DNA of 64,000 bases, taken from contig CP136066.1 of NCBI GenBank assembly GCA_032622095.1, positions 108,585,319-108,649,318 of the forward strand, given 5' to 3'. The notes below the pieces were generated by a model, which was not told where the DNA came from, searched no databases, and worked only from the letters and a program-made list of their open reading frames with translations. The DNA is from Siphonodentalium dalli. Its lineage: Eukaryota; Mollusca; Scaphopoda; Gadilida; Siphonodentaliidae. Within the stretch, counting starts at the first letter, position 1. Each line of letters opens with the position of its first letter. A program made the position numbers and the translations under genes. Below, piece after piece: positions 11,964-22,868 of the stretch.

Positions 11964-12248
11964 ATGGAAGGTGAGTAAAATATAGCATTGAAACAATCAA
12001 TTGTTATGTTAATATATACATTGGGAGTGTTTATTTGATGAAATGAGTCGATTCATTTCTCGACATGGTGGGGCTACTGCTTAACATGCTTCACTTCCAG
12101 CGAACTGGTAATTGGGAAGGATTCCTCGAAACTGTGCAGAAATTTCTACCATGGTGGTTTGATCTAAATTGTCACAATTATGCACGGAATCTAAGTTATT
12201 ATTACCTAGACATGAGAGCATTCGTGTTAGAGATTATGAAGCATATAG
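11964..12248 (+). pseudogene. Academ-like transposase copy 1, 5' part
   Basis: A likely start codon at 11964 (ATGGAAG) is followed directly by a consensus donor GTGAGT. A 77-bp intron (11971-12047) ends in ATGAG, and splicing gives a continuous frame MEVDSFLDMVGLLLN. It continues through a GNWEGFLETVQKFLPWWF segment and NCHNYARNLSYYYLDMR, the conserved N-terminal block of a large invertebrate transposon-protein family. Near 12218 the frame appears to have slipped: the family frame continues as RVRDYEAYS in the +1 frame. At 12249 the gene is cut by the satellite-filled TIR element and resumes at 16745. The start and intron are conserved in copy 2 (ATG at 27672). Inferred role: DNA-acting transposase/nuclease, nuclear. 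This copy cannot make the full protein. Confidence 0.6.
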
Positions 12249-15200
12249 CAGCAACGTGAATTTTGTTACTTATTCCTTATTCCTTATTCGCAAAATGTCG
12301 GAAAGTGTGGCAAATGGCCCCAAATTCGTAAGTGGCCAGGTGGGCGGAGCATTTTGGGCCGAAAAGTTTTTGGGTCGAGTTCGTAAAAGTGGACCGAAAA
12401 AGTGTCCGACCTGTGCTCGGTCCGATTTTTTGGGGAAAATGTGGCAAATGACGACAAATTCTCAAGTGGCCAGCTGGGCGGAAACTTTTGGGTCGAAAAT
12501 GTTTTGGGTCGAGTTGGTAAAAGTGGTCCGAAAAAGTGTCCGACCTGTGCTCGGTCCGATTTTTTTGGGAAAATGTGGCAAATGACCACGGCAATGTACT
12601 TAGTGAAAAATAACAAAAATTTGGGATGAAAAAATTTGGGTCGAAAAGTTTGAAATGCCTCGAAATTAGGCAAAGTCTAAAAAATGAAGGGGAAATGTCC
12701 CCAATGGGTGCATATTTCAAGTGGCCAGCTGGGCGGAACATTTTGGGCCGAAAAGTTTTTGGGTCGATTTCGTAAAAGTGGTCCGAAAAAGTGTCCGACC
12801 TGTGCTCGTCCGATTTTTTTGGGAAAATGTGGCAAATGACGCCAAATTCTCAAGTGGCCAGCTGGGCGGAAAATTTTGGGTCGAAAAGTTTTGGGTCGAG
12901 TTGGTAAAAGTGGTCCGAAAAAGTGTCCGACCTGTGCTCGGTCCGATTTTTTCGGGAAAATGTGGCAAATGACCACGGCAACGTACTTAGTGAAAAATAA
13001 CAAAAATTTGGGCCGAAAAAAAATTTGGGTCGAAATGCCTCGAAATTAGGCAAAGTCTAAAAAATGAAGGGGAAATGTCCCCAATGGGTGCAAATTCTCA
13101 AATGGCCAGCTGGACGGAACATTTTGGGCCAAAAAGGTTTTGGGTCGAGTTCGTAAAAGTGGTCCGAAAAAGTGTCCGACCTGTGCTCGGTCCGATTTTT
13201 TCGGGAAAATGTGGCAAATGACCACGGCAACGTACTTAGTGAAAAATAACACAAATTTGGGTCGAAAAGTTCGAAATGCCTCGAAATTAGGCAAAGTCTA
13301 AAAAATGAAGGGGAAATGTCCCCAATGGGTGCAAATTCTCAAATGGCCAGCTGGACGGAACATTTTGGGCCGAAAAGTTTTTGGGTCGAGTTCGTAAAAG
13401 TGGTCCGAAAAAGTGTCCGACCTGTGCTCGGTCCGATTTTTTTGGGAAAATGTGGCAAATGACGCCAAATTCTCAAGTGGCCAGCTGGGCGGAAAATTTT
13501 GGGTCGAAAAGTTTTGGGTCGAGTTGGTAAAAGTGGTCCGAAAAAGTGTCCGACTTGTGCTCTGTCCGATTTTTTCGGGAAAATGTGGCAAATGACCACG
13601 GCAACGTACTTAGTGAAAAATAACAAAAATTTGGGTCGAAAAGTTCGAAATGCCTCGAAATTAGGCAAAGTCTAAAAAATGAAGGGGAAATGTCCCCAAT
13701 GGGTGCAAATTCTCAAATGGCCAGCTGGACGGAACATTTTGGGCCGAAAAGTTTTTGGGTCGAGTTCGTAAAAGTGGTCCGAAAAAGTGTCCGACTTGTG
13801 CTCTGTCCGATTTTTTCGGGAAAATGTGGCAAATGACCATGGCAACGTACTTAGTGAAAAATAACAAAAATTTGGGCTGAAAAAAAATTTGGGTCGAAAA
13901 GTTTGAAATGCCTCGAAATTAGGCAAAGTCTAAAAAATGAAGGGGAAATGTCCTCAATGGGTGCAAATTCTCAAATGGCCAGCTGGACGGAACATTTTGG
14001 GCCAAAAAGTTTTTGGGTCGAGTTCGTAAAAGTGGTCCGAAAAAGTGTCCGACCTGTGCTCGGTCCGATTTTTTCGGGAAAATGTGGCAAATGACCACGG
14101 CAACGTACTTAGTGAAAAATAACAAAAATTTGGGCCGAAAAAAAATTGGGCTAAAAATGAAGGGGAAATGTCCCCAATGGGTGCAAATTCTCAAATGGCC
14201 AGCTGGACGGAACATTTTGGGCCGAAAAGTTTTTGGGTCGAGTTCGTAAAAGTGGTCCGAAAAAGTGTCCGACCTGTGCTCGGTCAGATTTTTTTGGGAA
14301 AATGTGGCAAATGACGCCAAATTCTCAAGTGGCCAGCTGGGCGGAAAATTTTGGGTCGAAAAGTTTTGGGTCGAGTTGGTAAAAGTGGTCCGAAAAAGTG
14401 TCCGACCTGTGCTCGGTCCGATTTTTTCGGGAAAATGTGGCAAATGACCACGGCAACGTACTTAGTGAAAAATAACAAAAATTTGGGCTGAAAAAAAATT
14501 TGGGTCGAAAAGTTTGAAATGCCTCGAAATTAGGCAAAGTCTAAAAAATGAAGGGGAAATGTCCTCAATGGGTGCAAATTCTCAAATGGCCAGCTGGACG
14601 GAACATTTTGGGCCAAAAAGTTTTTGGGTCGAGTTCGTAAAAGTGGTCCGAAAAAGTGTCCGACCTGTGCTCGGTCCGATTTTTTCGGGAAAATGTGGCA
14701 AATGACCACGGCAACGTACTTAGTGAAAAATAACAAAAATTTGGGCCGAAAAAAAATTGGGGTCGAAATGCCTCGAAATTAGGCAAAGTCTAAAAAATGA
14801 AGGGGAAATGTCCCCAATGGGTGCAAATTCTCAAATGGCCAGCTGGACGGAACATTTTGGGCCAAAAAGGTTTTGGGTCGAGTTCGTAAAAGTGGTCCGA
14901 AAAAGTGTCCGACCTGTGCTCGGTCCGATTTTTTCGGGAAAATGTGGCAAATGACCACGGCAACGTACTTAGTGAAAAATAACAAAAATTTGGGCCGAAA
15001 AAAAATTGGGCTAAAAATGAAGGGGAAATGTCCCCAATGGGTGCAAATTCTCAAATGGCCAGCTGGACGGAACATTTTGGGCCGAAAAGTTTTTGGGTCG
15101 AGTTCGTAAAAGTGGTCCGAAAAAGTGTCCGACCTGTGCTTGGTCCGATTTTTTTGGGAAAATGTGGCAAATGACGCCAAATTCTCAAGTGGCCAGCTGG

Positions 15201-16744
15201 GCGGAAAATTTTGGGTCGAAAAGTTTTGGGTCGAGTTGGTAAAAGTGGTCCGAAAAAGTGTCCGACCTGTGCTCGGTCCGATTTTTTCGGGAAAATGTGG
15301 CAAATGACCACGGCAACGTACTTAGTGAAAAATAACAAAAATTTGGGCTGAAAAAAAATTTGGGTCGAAAAGTTTGAAATGCCTCGAAATTAGGCAAAGT
15401 CTAAAAAATGAAGGGGAAATGTCCTCAATGGGTGCAAATTCTCAAATGGCCAGCTGGACGGAACATTTTGGGCCAAAAAGTTTTTGGGTCGAGTTCGTAA
15501 AAGTGGTCCGAAAAAGTGTCCGACCTGTGCTCGGTCCGATTTTTTCGGGAAAATGTGGCAAATTACCACGGCAACGTACTTAGTGAAAAATAACAAAAAT
15601 TTGGGCCGAAAAAAAATTGGGGTCGAAATGCCTCGAAATTAGGCAAAGTCTAAAAAATGAAGGGGAAATGTCCCCAATGGGTGCAAATTCTCAAATGGCC
15701 AGCTGGACGGAACATTTTGGGCCAAAAAGTTTTTGGGTCGAGTTCGTAAAAGTGGTCCGAAAAAGTGTCCGACCTGTGCTCGGTCCGATTTTTTCGGGAA
15801 AATGTGGCAAATGACCACGGCAACGTACTTAGTGAAAAATAACAAAAATTTGGGCCGAAAAAATTTGGGCTAAAAATGAAGGGGAAATGTCCCCAATGGG
15901 TGCAAATTCTCAAATGGCCAGCTGGACGGAACATTTTGGGCCGAAAAGTTTTTGGGTCGAGTTCGTAAAAGTGGTCCGAAAAAGTGTCCGACCTGTGCTT
16001 GGTCCGATTTTTTTGGGAAAATGTGGCAAATGACGCCAAATTCTCAAGTGGCCAGCTGGGCGGAAAATTTTGGGCCAAAATGGTTTTGGGTCGAGTTCGT
16101 AAAAGTGGTCCGAAAAAGTGTCCGACCTGTGCTCGGTCCGATTTTTTCGGGAAAATGTGGCAAATGACCACGGCAACGTACTTAGTGAAAAATAAAAAAA
16201 ATTTGGGTCGAAAAGTTCGAAATGCCTCGAAATTAGGCAAAGTCTAAAAAATGAAGGGGAAATGTCCCCAATGGGTGCAAATTCTCCAATGGCCAGCTGG
16301 ACGGAACATTTTGGGCCAAAAAGTTTTTGGGTCGAGTTCGTAAAAGTGGTCCGAAAAAGTGTCCGACCTGTGCTCGGTCCGATTTTTTCGGGAAAATGTG
16401 GCAAATGACCACGGCAACGTACTTAGTGAAAAATAAAAAAAATTTGGGCCGAAAAAAATTGGGTCGAAAATTTCTAAATGCCTCGAAATTAGGCAAAGTC
16501 TAAAAAATGGAGGGGAAATGTCCCCAATGAGTGCAAATTCTCAAGTGGCCAGCTGGGCGGAACATATTGGGGCGAAAAGTTTTTGGGTCGAGTTCGTAAA
16601 AGTGGTCCGAAAAAGTGTCCGACCTGTGCTCGGTCCGATTTTTTCGGGAAAATGTGGCCACTTACGAATTTGGGGCCATTTGCCACACTTTCCGACATTT
16701 TGCGAATAAGGAATAAGGAATAAGTAACAAAATTCACGTTGCTG
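12249..16744. mobile_element. TIR element filled with satellite DNA, 4.5 kb (hAT-like?)
   Basis: The first 90 bp (12249-12338, starting CAGCAACGTGAATTTTG) and the last 90 bp (16655-16744) are perfect inverted copies. The site is duplicated: GCATATAG at 12241-12248 and 16744-16751 (8 bp; 7 bp if the ends are taken as CAG...CTG). The uninterrupted site exists in the other transposon copy at 27396-27403. An 8-bp duplication and CAG ends suggest hAT, but there is no transposase. Everything between the TIRs is tandem repeat. Identical TIRs imply a recent insertion. Confidence 0.85.
12339..16654. repeat. Satellite array inside the TIR element (860-bp higher-order repeat)
   Basis: Units share GTGGCCAGCTGGGCGGAA, TTTTGGGTCGAGTTCGTAA, AGTGGTCCGAAAAAGTGTCC, GACCTGTGCTCGGTCCG and ATGTGGCAAATGACCACGG. 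Short (about 133 bp) and long (about 245-290 bp) monomers alternate. A higher-order unit of exactly 860 bp is visible: CTAAAAATGAAGG at 14151 and again at 15011, with a partial third copy from about 15733. The monomer is an expansion of the element's own sub-terminal segment, as GTGGCAAATGxCCxCAAATTC also occurs in the TIR. Both strands carry long open frames here because the period keeps them open. They are not genes. Confidence 0.9.
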
Positions 16745-18716
16745 CATATAGCTATCTAGCTGAAGGTGGATTCACTGGTTCATTAACTGGACTGAAGCAT
16801 TCTAGTATGCCAATGGACCAACTCATAGAAGTCACTGTTAACCAGTTTTCCAAGCAGACAGGAGGGCTTTCTGGTAAAACTGAAAATTATGGAGCAAGTG
16901 AGAGATGGATGTGTATCAGCCATCTTCTCTCTGCTCTGAAGCAGCATCTCAACCAAAAAAGATCATATTCACCAGATGCTAAGAAACATGTAGAACTTGG
17001 ATCCCAACGACAGCAGAAAGACAAGAATGATGTTAAGAACTTATGTTCAGGAATAAAGTCGTGGGTACCTAAGTCTATCATTGATAAATATTGCCAACGG
17101 TGTTGCTGCCAGTGTAGAAATGTGTGCCAATGTCGAGACTGCGAACATGCATGGTGTTACAGCCATGATGAAGGAATTTGTTAAGAGGATCAAACCACAA
17201 GATAGCAAGATAGAAATTGAGTACAAAGATCCAATCAAGAAACAACCAGTTTATTCATTCCAAGACCAAAAAGATACCAAGAAATCTTTTTCGATTGTTG
17301 AGGATGAAAACAATTCCTTCACATCAATCTTGCTTGACCATGACAGAAAACAATTAGATCTGCATACAATAATGGACTACTGGCCCATTACAACAAAACC
17401 ATGGGCAATTTCCAGTGAGATTGGAAAAAGTTGACAGTTTCCTAAATCACTTTTCAGAAACAGCCTTCAGAACATGTGCTCTGAAAAACCAGTAGAAATT
17501 CCACCAGATGTTATTGAATGTTGTATTGTGGATGCCATGAGGGTTGTGAGAATTATTCCAATTGTTGGACTTCAAGCTGATACCTTCATATGTTGGGCAG
17601 AACGTGTTGCATCCTATTTGAAACATCTTCCTGGAACAACTCTCCACCTAGTATTTGACGACTATTCAGATGGCACTGTTAATGTTTCAAAATGTAGAAG
17701 TGATTCAGGAAGAGTGCGTCAGATATCAGACTTAAGTCAAAAACTCCCGAAAGCTAAAGACTGGAATGATTTCCTTTCCAATCAAAGAAACAAGCATCAG
17801 CTTACATATTTGTTAGCCGACTACTTTATGAGTGACAAATGTAAGCTCGACAAAGCCATGTATGTAAGTAAAGGAGAATCTGGCTACTATGTTGATATGA
17901 ATAGATCACAACCACCATCATTGATTCCTGAATTGAAATCTACTCATAAAGAAGCTGATCCTAGACTAGCAATGCATGCTGTGTTTGCATCAGGTAAACA
18001 TTCTGGAGTTTGTGTTGTTGCTGATGATACGGATGTGTATGTGTTGCTCCTGTTTGTTTCAGAAAAATGTAAATGTTCGTTATATTTCCGGCAAGGAACA
18101 ATTTCTTCAAAAATGTGGAATCATGTATCACAATGTAAAAACATTGGCAAGTGAATTAGGACCCAATATATGTGCTCATCTTCCTGCATTCCATGCACTA
18201 ACTGGTTGTGATTATACTCAGCCATTCTATGGTAGATCCAAGTCCACAGTCTTTAAAAAGGTTGTTAAACAACAAAGTGTGTTGGACAAGCTGTCCAGTC
18301 TGAGTACTAACACATTAAATGTGAATGAAGTTGTTGATTTTATTCTGCATATTATATACAACAGGCCCGCATCAGAGACAACTCCTGGGGACTCTCGTTA
18401 TGCTATGATTATTTCCAAAAAAGGCAGTTCAAAGAAGCATGCATCACTTAAGATATCAGCTCACTGAAATTTTGCCTTAATGGGAATTATGTTTCCCGCA
18501 ACCCCCTGAAACATGGATGGACTCTGGTTGATGGCCTAACAGAGCCAATCTGGTTTGATGGACCTGCTCTTCCAAGTGTATTGCCAGTGAAGATTAATAA
18601 TGCAACCGATTCTGTCGAGCAAAATTATGATGAGATGTCTACTAATGACATTGAGTGTTCATTTGCTGATGATTCTGATGGGGATGTTGCCGATGATAGT
18701 GATGACAGTGAACAGA
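16745..18716 (+). pseudogene. Academ-like transposase with XPG/FEN1-like nuclease, copy 1, 3' part
   Basis: The frame resumes YSYLAEGGFTGSL, then MPMDQLIEVTVNQFSKQTGG (16807 on). Nuclease signatures follow in XPG/FEN1 order: LVFDDYSDG with downstream basic residues (about 17650), HKEADPRLAMHAV (about 17945), VVADDTDVYVLLL (about 18015) and FHALTGCDYTQPFYGRSK (about 18190). These would supply the acidic metal-binding residues of a structure-specific nuclease (D; E-A-D; D-x-D; GCD). An acidic tail, ADDSDGDVADDSDDSEQ, follows. Breaks: a 14-bp deletion at about 17069 flanked by ACC repeats (frameshift), an in-frame TGA at 17432 also present in copy 2, a frame change near 18060, and loss of the 3' end where the next TIR abuts at 18717. 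Probably dead. Family naming is from motif memory. Confidence 0.7.
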
Positions 18717-19427
18717 TAGTCGGTCTCAGAAACGCGCTCCGTAGGGAAATGGTGTTCACTTTATATTGAGAATGGTTTCTAGGGTACTTTTCGATGAGGA
18801 ATTTCATGGTGCCGGCTGATTTTTGAAAAAAGGTGCCTAAGTTAAGGTTTCAGGGGCCTGAACCCCAATTTCGGGTTTCTGCCCTTTTTCCTCAGATTTC
18901 ACCCAAATAAATAATATTTATAGTTCAATTCACTTAAATGTAGTAAGCAGACATTAATGCTCATCATATTCCATTGATATTTTTGTCAAAAAAATCCAAA
19001 ATTAGGGTTTTAGCAGTCTGAACCCCAATTTTGGGGTTTGGCCCTTTTTTCCTAGATTGTATGCCTAAAAATATGTTTTGTTCTCCCCAATAAGTTTAAT
19101 TTACTATGCAATGATATTGATAGTCATTGTTCCATTTAAAAAAATAGTTTTAAGTTCCAAAATCAGGGTTTCAGGGGCCTGAACCCAAATTTTGTATTTC
19201 AAACTCTTTGGTAAAAATTTGACATCTTAGATAAATAATATTTCTGTCTCTTTCACTTCAATTTAGTAGTAATTATCATATCTAGTGTTGGTGCTGATAG
19301 GATATTGGCCAAATTGTCACAAAATTATGGATTTTGGGTCTGAACCTCCAATATTGAGGGTCTGAACCCCAATTTTGACATTCTGCCCTTAAAACCCTAA
19401 ATTGTGGGCCAATTTCCCAAATTTGAC
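18717..19427 (+). repeat. Long terminal inverted repeat (right type) of the minus-strand copy
   Basis: Starts TAGTCGGTCTCAGAAACG like copy A but carries its own variant block (CCATTGATATTTTTGTC) where the left-type TIRs have CAAGCGAAATGTTTGTA. Diverges from them after AAATTGTGGGCCA. Its outer end is fused directly to the truncated plus-strand gene (GTGAACAGA, then TAGTCGG). Confidence 0.8.
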
Positions 19428-19459
19428 TACTAAAATACATTTTGTCCATCAAATTCACT

Positions 19460-20242
19460 CTAATTTAGCAATAAAACATTATTTGTAGTCATTTGTATAC
19501 CAAACTCAGATCTAGAGACTATCAGAAGATACTTAAACCTTAAAAAATCATCATCTGAGAAATCATCTCCAGAACTCTGTTCACTGTCATCACTATCATC
19601 GGCAACATCCCCATCAGAATCATCAGCAAATGAACACTCAATGTCATTAGTAGACATCTCATCATAATTTTGCTCGACAGAATCGGTTGCATTATTAATC
19701 TTCACTGGCAATACACTTGGAAGAGCAGGTCCATCAAACCAGATTGGCTCTGTTAGGCCATCAACCAGAGTCCATCCATGTTTCAGGGGGTTGCGGGAAA
19801 CATAATTCCCATTAAGGCAAAATTTCAGTGAGCTGATATCTTAAGTGATGCATGCTTCTTTGAACTGCCTTTTTTGGAAATAATCATAGCATAACGAGAG
19901 TCCCCAGGAGTTGTCTCTGATGCGGGCCTGTTGTATATAATATGCAGAATAAAATCAACAACTTCATTCACATTTAATGTGTTAGTACTCAGACTGGACA
20001 GCTTGTCCAACACACTTTGTTGTTTAACAACCTTTTTAAAGACTGTGGATCTACCATAGAATGGCTGAGTATAATCACAACCAGTTAGTGCATGGAATGC
20101 AGGAAGATGATCACATATATTGGGTCCTAATTCACTTGCCAATGTTTTTACATTGTGATACATGATTCCACATTTTTGAAGAAATTGTTCCTTGCCGGAA
20201 ATATAACGAACATTTACATTTTTCTGAAACAAACAGGAGCAA
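19460..20242 (-). pseudogene. Academ-like transposase copy 2, 3' (C-terminal) part
   Basis: Read on the minus strand it continues from the foldback insertion with the MFQKNVNVRYISGKEQFLQK segment, HLPAFHALTGCDYTQPFYGR (GCD motif of the XPG-like domain) and LDKLSSLSTNTLNVNEVVDF. After a frame change it ends in the acidic tail DDSDDSEQSSGDDFSDDDF and a stop at 19460. This tail shows the 3' end that copy 1 lost. Relative to copy 1, two residues (SK) are missing before TVFKKV and ICAHLP is ICDHLP. Confidence 0.7.
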
Positions 20243-22868
20243 TAGTCCGGTCGCCAAACCCCCGGAATTCACGAATGCGTGTTTTGGCGTATAAAGTTTT
20301 TTTCTCTGCGGTTTTGTAAATTCAGGTATCCGAGATCAAGATTTTATCGGCTGGCCATCTGTCAGCCTTGAGGAATTTTTTTTATAGCGCCCTAAAAAGT
20401 ATACCCCCCCCCCCAATTTTTTCCCAGACGTAAAACCAGTTACTTGGAATTTGTTGCAAATTCACATGACTAATCTAGAATAATGTATATATTTTCATGA
20501 AGCTAAGACATAATGACACTATTTTGGGCCAAAATAGAAACTCACCATCCAAGATGGCCACCAAAATGGCCGCCGGAAGTTGAAAATATGACTTTTTTTC
20601 ACAAATATCTACTAGATCAGTTCATGCTGTTTGGAACTGGTTGAGTAATATGACTTTATTTTGTATTTTGTATATTAACTGATCATTAAAGCAATTAAAT
20701 ATGCAATTATTGTGGTCCTATCGGCTTGTGATCCCTCAAAAATTCGATTTTACAGAACGCGGTATAAAATTTCACAAAAAATCACAACTGGGATTCTAGT
20801 CATATTTCAACAAGAAATGAACAGAAGATTGCAATTAAGTGAGGCATACCATTACCTATGAATATTCCAACTCACTGGAACCAAAATTCTTACTTTGGCT
20901 CAAAATGGCTGCCAAAATGGCTGCCAAAATATGGAAAATGGTAAATTTGCCCTCGGGTGTCCTGCAATCGCTTAAAAGTTGTGGTTGATGTACAAAATTG
21001 GCTATTATGCCTTCTATACATTGAATACTAACATGTCTGCTGCACCATGGTTAATTGTTACTGTTGCCACCACTCACATCACCAAAATTATTGGACTATT
21101 ATCTAAAAAACTTGACATAAATATCGGCAAAATGTCACACTACGGTGTTTATAGACCAAATTGCTCAAGATGGCTTCCAAAATGGCAACCAAATTGGTAA
21201 TAAATTATTTTTTTACATATATCATTATAATATTATATATATAACATTATTCTCTGCGTTATCCGAAAATGTAGCATATTGTGACTCACTTGGTTATTAT
21301 ACGTGTTAGTTAATTAACTGACAACTAAATGTTTTATTATGGTTGTCCCAGTTCCGTATGGGGCATGACAAATTCATTTTAAAGTATGGAATTTTGCGGA
21401 GAACCTCTTTTGTGATTCTGACCATATTATTGATTAACATGGAGTTAGTGTATGTAATGAATGATGTGAATATGTATATAATGAGTGACTATATGGTTAT
21501 GAGTTTGTTGTCCATAGTGAGATGTATAGGTATACAGGGATAGGTCATGGCCAGGTGGAGTGAATCGGTATGCATGGATTCACTGTATGGTGTATGGTTG
21601 TGTGTATCCTGTACAGGTGCATCCGGTGTGCCTGTATGGACATTGATGTGGTGTATGGATCAGGGTTTTCAATACTGAGTCAATACGTACTGGTACCGGT
21701 ACCGGAACCGGCAGTAATCAGGAATTAAATCGGTACCGGTTCTGATGTCGAGTACCGACGGTTCCCGGGACTGATTGTTGATTTCTATTAATATACATCT
21801 TAACAAATATAAAGGGTTAATTAAGCAGCTCGACATCGCGCCAAACACAACTGCGATTGGTCATCGTGATATCGTTAGCACATTCAAACATCAAAGTCAC
21901 AGTATGCCGCACTATGACAACTTGTCACTAAATTGACAGAATGCATGCATTGTGTAGGCGCTTGTGATAACTGTATTTCTTGGATGCAGCTAGAATGCCG
22001 CCGGATGCAATTCTGCACGTGCCGTTTCGCGGTATCAAGAGGAGAGGAGAGGAGTCTGTTGGACACCGACAAGGTCACAAGGCGCAGAAGTGCCAAACTC
22101 CCAAATTACCATCGCTGGATATATATGATGACATGGATGTTGACACTGTAGAAGTTAAAACTCGAATGACAGGATATTTGTGAGTCGTGACATGGAGGCA
22201 TGGGCAACCAGGGCAGAGTTACCAGAGTATTATGACGTAATGATTCTTGAGTGGAAAAGAATTTGGTTTCATTGGGTGACATCATTTATGAAATTACAAC
22301 ATGTGAGTAATATGGCCGATTAGTGAGCTCTCTAATTAATTACCACACAAATAAAATGGTGTACCGGGTATCCATATAAGTCTACAATGTTAGCCGACCC
22401 AGTAGTCAAACATACATGTATACATTCGTTCCACTCTATATTCCCCGTCTTTTAAAAAATCCTCCCTTTGCGACTTTCCGAAAACCGCCGCAGACAACAA
22501 CTTAATCGTAAATGTCGTTGCGATTTTTATTTTCGTTGTTTGACTAAACCACGAACTTAACGAATAATTTATGATGGAACCCCACGAAACAAAAGTTATT
22601 TGCCGTATAAAAGTCCACTCAATGAGAACCGATACCGACCCGGTTTGCGGTACTGAACATCAGTACAGAACCGGTACCGAAAGTTGTGGTACCGTCGGTA
22701 CTTTGACAACCCTGGTATGGATATAGATACATGGTCATCTATGTATTGATTATGTATACATGGAGTGACTATAAGGTCATGGGTGGGATGTACATGTGTT
22801 TTCTGTATGATCATGGATGGGGTTTGTGGATAAATAGTGAGTGATTTTATGGTTACGGGTAATGTATG
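20243..22868 (+). repeat. Left arm of the giant foldback
   Basis: Pairs with 23680-26088. Contains CCAAGATGGCCACCAAAATG phrases, AGGCATACCATTACCTATGA and a segment identical to the other arm around GGGGCATGACAAATTC. It carries an extra block of about 80 bp after 20330 and the hAT MITE at 21661-22714. It is the empty site for the Helitron (between 21232 and 21233). Confidence 0.85.
21661..22714. mobile_element. Non-autonomous hAT element, 1,054 bp
   Basis: Ends CAGGGTTTTCAA...TTGACAACCCTG, with an exact 8-bp target duplication GTATGGAT (21653-21660 and 22715-22722). The other foldback arm at 23795-23802 has the single undisrupted copy. Sub-terminal GGTACCGGTACCGG and GTACCG repeats lie at both ends, typical of transposase-binding repeats. 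The interior has no transposase; short frames around 21930-22180 are not supported as genes. Confidence 0.9.

Noticed and set aside
12277-16740. Dozens of overlapping open frames of 60-196 codons on both strands
   Set aside because: They are periodic translations of the satellite; the repeat unit keeps several frames open and the 'proteins' are repeats of one another.
21884-22183. Frames inside the hAT MITE
   Set aside because: No transposase domain (no hAT dimerisation or RNase H-like motifs) and overlapping on both strands.
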